Shown here: positions 34,029 to 38,101 of the stretch, in pieces | How the letters are laid out: each line of letters begins with the position of its first letter | How positions within the stretch are numbered: position 1 is the first letter of the stretch | Assembly: GCA_964625865.1 (NCBI GenBank) | Contig: CAZVEV010000021.1 | Span: 1 to 38,101 of the forward strand | Length of the DNA stretch: 38,101 nt | Reading direction: 5' to 3' | From: CAZVEV01 sp964625865 | GTDB taxonomy: Bacteria; Planctomycetota; Phycisphaerae; SM23-33 | Notes under the pieces: model-generated | Told to the model about the DNA's origin: nothing | The model's input: only the letters and a program-made list of their open reading frames with translations | Database searches by the model: none | Position numbers and translations under genes: made by a program

Positions 34029-34470
34029 ACAGCCCAAGGGTTCTGGACGCTCGGGCAGGACGAAAGTTCCACGGAGTTTTGCGCCGGCACGCGCCAACGC
34101 CCAAATGTCTAAAAGACAAGCGGTAACCATCGCCCGACAGTAACAGTAGACGCCCGCGGGACGGCGGACCTGTCAGGAAACTTGGCGCCGGGGCGCCGGG
34201 GCTGCGAGACCGCACGCGCGGGGCGATGCCCCGCCGCTGGACCGTGCGCCATACGTTTGTCACAACGACTGTCGTGTGGTCTGTCGGCGCACCGCGTTTG
34301 TACGCTCGGAACGTTCATGTGGAACCGCGGAGTTCACCCAACCTCTGCGCGCGACGGATCCGCATTGTGTGCGCGTGCACCACGTTCAGGCGACATCGCC
34401 CCGCCACCCGGCGAGCAGTCCCTCCCCCCTGTTGTTCTCCGCTTTTCCGAAAAGCACCCCGGTTTTCCAC

Positions 34471-34499
34471 TTGACCTGAGCGGGCCTTGTCGTTATTAT
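34471..34499 (+). promoter_or_regulatory. promoter of the DnaJ-type zinc-finger gene
   Basis: TTGACC (34471-34476) and TATTAT (34494-34499) are 17 nt apart. The predicted transcription start near 34506 gives a leader of about 180 nt. Confidence 0.55.
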
Positions 34500-34511
34500 A
34501 ATAGTAGGAAA

Positions 34512-34526
34512 GCCGACGAAGTCGGC
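34512..34526 (+). promoter_or_regulatory. stem-loop at the very 5' end of the leader
   Basis: GCCGAC-GAA-GTCGGC is a perfect 6-bp stem with a 3-nt loop, beginning about six bases past the predicted transcription start. It may protect the mRNA end or act as an operator. Confidence 0.4.
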
Positions 34527-34687
34527 CAGTGCGGCGCAGGCGTGGTCTCCCTCATTCATACCGTCATCCCGCCGTGCAGCCGACGGAGTCCCACCAAGCG
34601 GCTGTGGAAGCCCAACACCGTTGTCTGGCGCGGATTCAGCGCCCACGGACGGGGTGTCTTTCCGCGCGGTTGTCTGAGGACGGCACG

Positions 34688-35395
34688 ATGCGTATCGACA
34701 CTCAAGATCCTATTGGGACAAGCGATAGCGATGGCGGGTCGGCTGACGGGACCTCAAGACCTCCCGCCGATCAGGCCAAGCTCACCGCCGCGTTGGACCA
34801 CCTGCACACCACGGCCCTCACCAAGGACATCGAACCGATCTGCCAGGCCTATGCCCATCTGCGACGGATTGCGCCGGAGTTGGCGGGGCGGGAACTGCTG
34901 CTCCTGGCCGACCAGCATCTGGGCTTTGCGGTGGCAAGGTTGGTGATCTCCGCGTTCTCTCACCGGCGGTGCTACATGTGTGCCGACGGAACCGTGCCCT
35001 GCGACTGGTGCGAGGGCGCGGGGGCTGACGGGCGGGGCAGACCCTGCAACCAGTGCGACGGGCTGGGACTGACGGTCTGTGGCTTCTGCGGGGGCACGGG
35101 GTGGGCCGATCGGGGCACCATTCCGCCGGAACTGGCTGTCGCGGTGGCCAAGAAGCACCTGGCGCACGTTCAGTCCGACCTCAAGCGGCTCCAGCACAGC
35201 GTGGCCGACCTCGGGCGCGATGCGTTGGACCACATGTCCCCCGACCGTCGCGGCGCCCTGGCCGGGCGGCTGGTGCGCATCCGGGCGCGACTGGTCGAGT
35301 TGAGCACGTGCAAGGCCTGCAAGAACGGTCACACGGCCCATCTGGCCGAGTTGGCCCAGCGCGTGGGCATCCTGCTGCACGCCCTGCGGCGCTGA
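34688..35395 (+). CDS. DnaJ-type zinc-finger protein without J domain
   Basis: A 235-residue cytosolic protein. Residues 95-134 carry four CxxC motifs, CYMC, CDWC, CNQC and CGFC, with the glycines of the DnaJ central cysteine-rich domain (CxxCxGxG in the last pair: CGFCGGTG). Two zinc sites are expected. There is no HPD-containing J domain and no C-terminal substrate domain, so it is not a true DnaJ; it may bind protein or nucleic acid through the zinc domain. The flanks are helical (DIEPICQAYAHLRRIAPELA; SDLKRLQHSVADLGRDALDH), and a last CKAC lies near the end. The ATG at 34688 is chosen because GAGGAC precedes it; in-frame sequence upstream is not needed. The stop is followed at once by the repeat block at 35396. 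Confidence 0.82.
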   Translation: MRIDTQDPIGTSDSDGGSADGTSRPPADQAKLTAALDHLHTTALTKDIEPICQAYAHLRRIAPELAGRELLLLADQHLGFAVARLVISAFSHRRCYMCADGTVPCDWCEGAGADGRGRPCNQCDGLGLTVCGFCGGTGWADRGTIPPELAVAVAKKHLAHVQSDLKRLQHSVADLGRDALDHMSPDRRGALAGRLVRIRARLVELSTCKACKNGHTAHLAELAQRVGILLHALRR

Positions 35396-35446
35396 ATAGG
35401 TTGGTTGACTGGTGGATTAGTTGACTGGTTAATTGGGAACGGCGCG
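35396..35446. repeat. tandem 8-bp repeat, inverted copy after the zinc-finger gene
   Basis: About four 8-bp units (on the minus strand AACCAGTC AACTAATC CACCAGTC AACCAACC) begin directly after the stop codon. With the GGGAACGGCGCGG behind them they mirror CCGCGCCGTTCCC and the array at 35542-35622, making imperfect inverted repeats of about 48 bp. Confidence 0.8.
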
Positions 35447-35485
35447 GGGCGGGTAGGTGCACGCGGGACGACAGTTCGTAGACCG

Positions 35486-35515
35486 GTAGGGCGTGCAACG
35501 AGTTGCACGCCCTAC
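35486..35515. repeat. GTAGGGCGTGCAAC-family palindrome, copy 3 (short form)
   Basis: GTAGGGCGTGCAAC-GA-GTTGCACGCCCTAC is a perfect 14-bp inverted repeat. It equals the outer end of the longer copies at 6703-6775 and 11641-11713 joined back to back. It is centred in the gap between the zinc-finger gene and pyrE. Confidence 0.9.
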
Positions 35516-35558
35516 AATCTGCGCTCAGGACAGGAGGTGCTCCGCGCCGTTCCCAATC

Positions 35559-35622
35559 AACCAGTCAACCAATCAACCAGTCAGCCAATTAACCAGTTAA
35601 CCAATCCACCAGTCAACCAGTT
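35559..35622. repeat. tandem 8-bp repeat AACCARTY, eight units, running into the pyrE stop
   Basis: Eight consecutive 8-bp units (AACCAGTC, AACCAATC, AACCAGTC, AGCCAATT, AACCAGTT, AACCAATC, CACCAGTC, AACCAGTT) end at the first base of the pyrE stop codon (35622-35624). The array therefore fills the space up to the coding end. Confidence 0.88.
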
Positions 35623-36137
35623 CAGATCCCCATGTCGTCTTTTGTCAGGAGGGCGTGGAACTCGAAGCCGGCGGCGGTCACGTTTTCGCGGGCGCCCTGG
35701 AGGCGGTCGATGGCGAAGACCATGCGGGTGACCGTCGCGCCGTTGTCGACCAAGACGTTGGCGGCTTGGAGGGCCGCCCCGGCGGTCGTGCCGATGTCCT
35801 CGACGAGCAGCACGCGCTTGCCTTCGACCGACGGGCCCTCGATGAGCTTGCTGGTGGCGTAGTCCTTCTGGGCTTTGCGGACGACGACAAAGGGCTTCCC
35901 GCACGCCATAGCCGTCGCGGCGGCCAGCGAGACGGCGCCCAGGGCGGGTCCGGCGATCAACTCCGCGTCGTCGGCGTGGGCGGCGAAGCGCTCGGCCAGC
36001 GCCGCCAGAATGTCCGGCTGGGCCTCGAAGAGGTATTTGTCGAGGTAGTATGAACTCCGCTTGCCCGACCTGAGGACAAAGTCGCCCTCGAGGTACGCCT
36101 CGTCCTTGATCCGCCGGGCCAGTTCAGCCTTGTCCAT
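35622..36137 (-). CDS. pyrE: orotate phosphoribosyltransferase
   Basis: A 171-residue enzyme that makes orotidine 5'-phosphate from orotate and PRPP in pyrimidine synthesis. LRSGKRSSYYLD (22-33) and the PRPP-binding loop VLLVEDIGTTAG (109-120; the usual form is VxxVEDVxTTGxS) are present, with the catalytic loop near RKAQKDYATSKLIEG. It is somewhat shorter than typical family members (about 180-215). The ATG at 36137 follows GGAGAG; a TTG three bases earlier is possible but unlikely. A TTGACC-18-TACAAC promoter overlaps the end of the MFS gene, so pyrE could be transcribed alone as well as with it. The stop borders the AACCARTY array. Confidence 0.93.
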   Translation of the reverse strand: MDKAELARRIKDEAYLEGDFVLRSGKRSSYYLDKYLFEAQPDILAALAERFAAHADDAELIAGPALGAVSLAAATAMACGKPFVVVRKAQKDYATSKLIEGPSVEGKRVLLVEDIGTTAGAALQAANVLVDNGATVTRMVFAIDRLQGARENVTAAGFEFHALLTKDDMGI

Positions 36138-36183
36138 CAATTCTCTCCGCTATCGGTGTCGTGTGCTTCGCATGTCGAGGCGT

Positions 36184-36213
36184 GTTGTACACGCTGACGC
36201 TGCCGGCGGTCAA
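36184..36213 (-). promoter_or_regulatory. candidate promoter of pyrE
   Basis: On the minus strand TTGACC (36213-36208) and TACAAC (36189-36184) are 18 nt apart, about 47 nt upstream of the pyrE ATG. The -35 overlaps the stop codon of the MFS gene. Confidence 0.4.
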
Positions 36214-37829
36214 GGGCCCGGCATGGTCAGGTCGTCGTCGAACGGCGGGACCTCGTCGTCGGGGCCCGTTCGATTGATCCGCGGCACGCCGAATGCGCGG
36301 AACGGCCACGACAGAAGCGACGTGACCTGCATGACCGTATGGGTGCCGATGTGGCGCGTCATGTCCCTGAACCGGCGCGAGCCCGGGTCCGGCATGCCGA
36401 TCAGGCTGATCAGCCCAACCGCCCGCGCCAGCCACGACAGCGCAAACGTCCCGTGCCATTGATTCCACACCAGCGGGCCCAGCACGATCGGATCGCGATC
36501 GGCAAGCAGCCACACCACGCCGCTGCCGATAAGCCCGCCGGCCAACCCGCCCAGGCTGGTCAGCACCCGGTAGGCCGCCACGTGCCCGCCCCCGCGGCCG
36601 GGCGTGTCGGCGAAGCCCAGGATGATGCCCTGCTGGGCGAGCATCACGCCGCTCCAGCCGGCCCCCCCCAGAATCATCGAGATGCTCATCACCAGCCACG
36701 CCCCGACGGGCGCGTCGGGCCCGAGGGCCTGGAGGTCGCCGGCGCCCACCGCGCTGCCGGCCAGCGAGGCTACTGCATTGACGGCCTCGATGACGAACTG
36801 CGGGTTGGGCGTCACCGTCGAGGCGAAGAAGTACGGCAGGATCGACAAGACCGTGCTGCCCGTGGCGAGCATCAGCACGGGGCGCCGCCCCCAGCGGTCC
36901 ATCAGTTTGCCCCACCCCTTGACAGCCAACAAGCCCGCGATGGGTCCGAGCACCATGAACAGCAGGTCCGTGCCGCTCTGTCCGAAGCTGAGTCCCTCGA
37001 TCATGAACAGGAAGAAGTAGCTGTGTGAGACCATCAGCGCGAAGGTCATGCAGGCGCCGTAGAAGACGTAGCGGCGGAAGTCCCTGTCTCGCAGGGGCGC
37101 CAGCAGGAGGCCGCGGGCCGAGGGCAAGGTCCTGGCCCGCCCGATCGGCAGACCTCCGGCGGGGACCACGTCGCGGATCCGGCGAAAGCGCAGGATGTCC
37201 AGCATGCCGCACACGCCCGCCAGCGCGAAGACCAGACAGATCGCCCTGAGCAGGGCGTCCGGGCCGTAGGTCGCCTTGACGGCGTCCAGCGACACCGCCA
37301 GCGTGAGAATCAGCGGGATCTTGACCACCGTGGACCAGCGCGAGCGCGTGGCGAAGTATCGCCCGCGAATGCGGCGCGGAATCAGGTCGCCCATCCACGT
37401 ATGCCACGCCGGCTCGATCAGCGCCGCCAGGGCCGAACTGGCCGCCAGCAGGATCAGCATCGCTCCGACGGCCCAACCGGACGGGACGGGCAGGACCAGC
37501 GGGATCAGCGCCATGCCCACCCACAGCGCCCGACTGGCCACGCCGTAGTACAGGAAGTGATATTTCCGCAGCCCGGTCCGCTCGACCAGCATCACGCCGA
37601 CGAACTGGCAGAGCACGGCGGCCGACGCGATGGCCTGCATCAGGCCGAGCTGCCACTCGGCGAAGCCCAGCGCCCGGGCGAAGATCGTCCGCCGCGAGCC
37701 CATCACGCACGACATCCATATCACGCAGAAGACCCACCCGATGGTCACGTCGCGCATAGCCCGCCGCAGCGTCGTGCCGCGAACGCTCAGGGCCGGCAGG
37801 ACCTCGTAGGATTGTCTTCGCCAGGGCAT
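36210..37829 (-). CDS. major facilitator superfamily transporter
   Basis: A 539-residue membrane protein with about twelve hydrophobic segments, for example VTIGWVFCVIWMSCVMG, AVGAMLILLAASSALAALIE, YVFYGACMTFALMVSHSYFF. It carries an MFS-type cytoplasmic loop GDLIPRRIRGRYFATRSR and a second WGKLMDRWGRRPVLML loop that fits motif A between helices. The C-terminal tail (about 60 residues, ending PPFDDDLTMPGP) is soluble. Substrate cannot be read from the sequence. GCGGGAT lies upstream of the ATG at 37829. It is followed 73 bases later by pyrE, with its own candidate promoter between, so co-transcription is uncertain. The whole pair faces the DnaJ-type gene. Confidence 0.88.
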   Translation of the reverse strand: MPWRRQSYEVLPALSVRGTTLRRAMRDVTIGWVFCVIWMSCVMGSRRTIFARALGFAEWQLGLMQAIASAAVLCQFVGVMLVERTGLRKYHFLYYGVASRALWVGMALIPLVLPVPSGWAVGAMLILLAASSALAALIEPAWHTWMGDLIPRRIRGRYFATRSRWSTVVKIPLILTLAVSLDAVKATYGPDALLRAICLVFALAGVCGMLDILRFRRIRDVVPAGGLPIGRARTLPSARGLLLAPLRDRDFRRYVFYGACMTFALMVSHSYFFLFMIEGLSFGQSGTDLLFMVLGPIAGLLAVKGWGKLMDRWGRRPVLMLATGSTVLSILPYFFASTVTPNPQFVIEAVNAVASLAGSAVGAGDLQALGPDAPVGAWLVMSISMILGGAGWSGVMLAQQGIILGFADTPGRGGGHVAAYRVLTSLGGLAGGLIGSGVVWLLADRDPIVLGPLVWNQWHGTFALSWLARAVGLISLIGMPDPGSRRFRDMTRHIGTHTVMQVTSLLSWPFRAFGVPRINRTGPDDEVPPFDDDLTMPGP

Positions 37830-37846
37830 CGTTCAATCCCGCTGAA

Positions 37847-37986
37847 AGCCATTTGCGATGTCGCCGCAAGACGTACCATCCCGATGTACATCGGGATCTG
37901 GCCCGTGTCCCAATGCGTCGAAAACGCCCTGTTTGCCGGCCCGTTCACGGGCGAGACGCCCGTGATACGCGACATCGCAAACGGCT
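37847..37986. repeat. cloverleaf-like palindromic element
   Basis: The 256-base gap after the MFS gene contains nested repeats: outer arms AGCCATTTGCGATGTCGC (37847-37864) and GCGACATCGCAAACGGCT (37969-37986; 17 of 18). Inside are a perfect 20-bp palindrome ATCCCGATGTACATCGGGAT (37878-37897) and a perfect stem TCACGGGCG-AGA-CGCCCGTGA (37945-37965). No gene is seen. It resembles the three-way element at 25577-25634 in plan but not in sequence. Confidence 0.8.
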
Positions 37987-38001
37987 GGCTGAATATTCCT
38001 C

Positions 38002-38030
38002 TTGCCATCTCTCGTCGAGGTCTGTATGAT
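38002..38030 (+). promoter_or_regulatory. promoter at the right edge
   Basis: TTGCCA (38002-38007) and TATGAT (38025-38030) are 17 nt apart, 55 nt upstream of the ATG at 38086. Confidence 0.5.
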
Positions 38031-38085
38031 TTCACGTTCTTTCGATGTTACGTGAGACAAACTGACTAGACCGACGAGGTGAGTG

Positions 38086-38101
38086 ATGCATTATCCACAC
38101 A
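38086..38101 (+). CDS. start of a gene running off the right edge (partial)
   Basis: ATG followed by CAT TAT CCA CAC, with GAGGTGAG (38076-38083) just upstream and a promoter before it. Only five codons are in the window, so the product cannot be named. An alternative start is GTG at 38083. Confidence 0.45.

Noticed and set aside
34182..34946. A 254-codon + strand frame before the zinc-finger gene
   Set aside because: It runs across the promoter and leader and overlaps the real gene in another frame; composition is not coding-like.

Overview
The window looks like a chromosomal piece of a GC-rich planctomycete, perhaps class Phycisphaerae. This rests on gene content, not on any search: an EF-G with the AHIDSGKTT P-loop typical of the spirochaete/planctomycete/mitochondrial EF-G1 group, a MoxR-DUF58-BatA-VWA cluster, very large secreted PQQ-type propeller proteins, a squalene-cyclase-fold secreted protein, an NPCBM domain protein and a soluble Ser/Thr kinase. 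No rRNA, tRNA, CRISPR array, transposase or integrase was recognised.

Layout. 0-2.6 kb: a secreted protein with two secretin/TonB-type short domains (+) convergent with a Ser/Thr kinase (-). 2.6-3.3 kb: AT-richer intergenic repeat. 3.3-5.8 kb: a secreted propeller-like protein with an internal duplication. 5.8-9.2 kb: a small regulatory island of a short protein, an XRE regulator and a tightly coupled four-gene operon (Cys-rich zinc-ribbon-like protein, sigma-like protein, zinc-finger/HTH protein, second short sigma-like protein). It is bracketed by two copies of one MITE-like element, the left one with a perfect 9-bp target duplication. 9.2-11.5 kb: EF-G with its own promoter. 11.8-33.9 kb: a 22-kb minus-strand cluster, read from 33.9 kb down: TPR/PQQ propeller protein, squalene-cyclase-fold protein, MoxR ATPase, lipoprotein candidate, DUF58, BatA/VWA membrane protein, VWA membrane protein, large DUF4175-like membrane protein, coiled-coil exported protein, TPR-like exported protein, NPCBM protein. 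34.5-35.4 kb: a DnaJ-type zinc-finger protein (+). 35.6-37.8 kb: pyrE and an MFS transporter (-). 38.1 kb: probable start of a further + strand gene.

How it works together. The minus cluster reads as a cell-envelope module: MoxR and DUF58/VWA proteins form a known chaperone-like AAA+/MIDAS partnership, and the other genes encode membrane or exported scaffold-like proteins, one with a 12-Gln tract and one with a 14-Gly tract. The regulatory island is the part I understand least and the best candidate for something undescribed. The non-coding DNA is unusually structured: every one of the four convergent gene junctions carries a long palindrome. Three of them share one repeat family (GTAGGGCGTGCAAC and its inverse), and two also carry arrays of an 8-bp unit (AACCARTY) that nearly or exactly fill the stop-to-stop gap.
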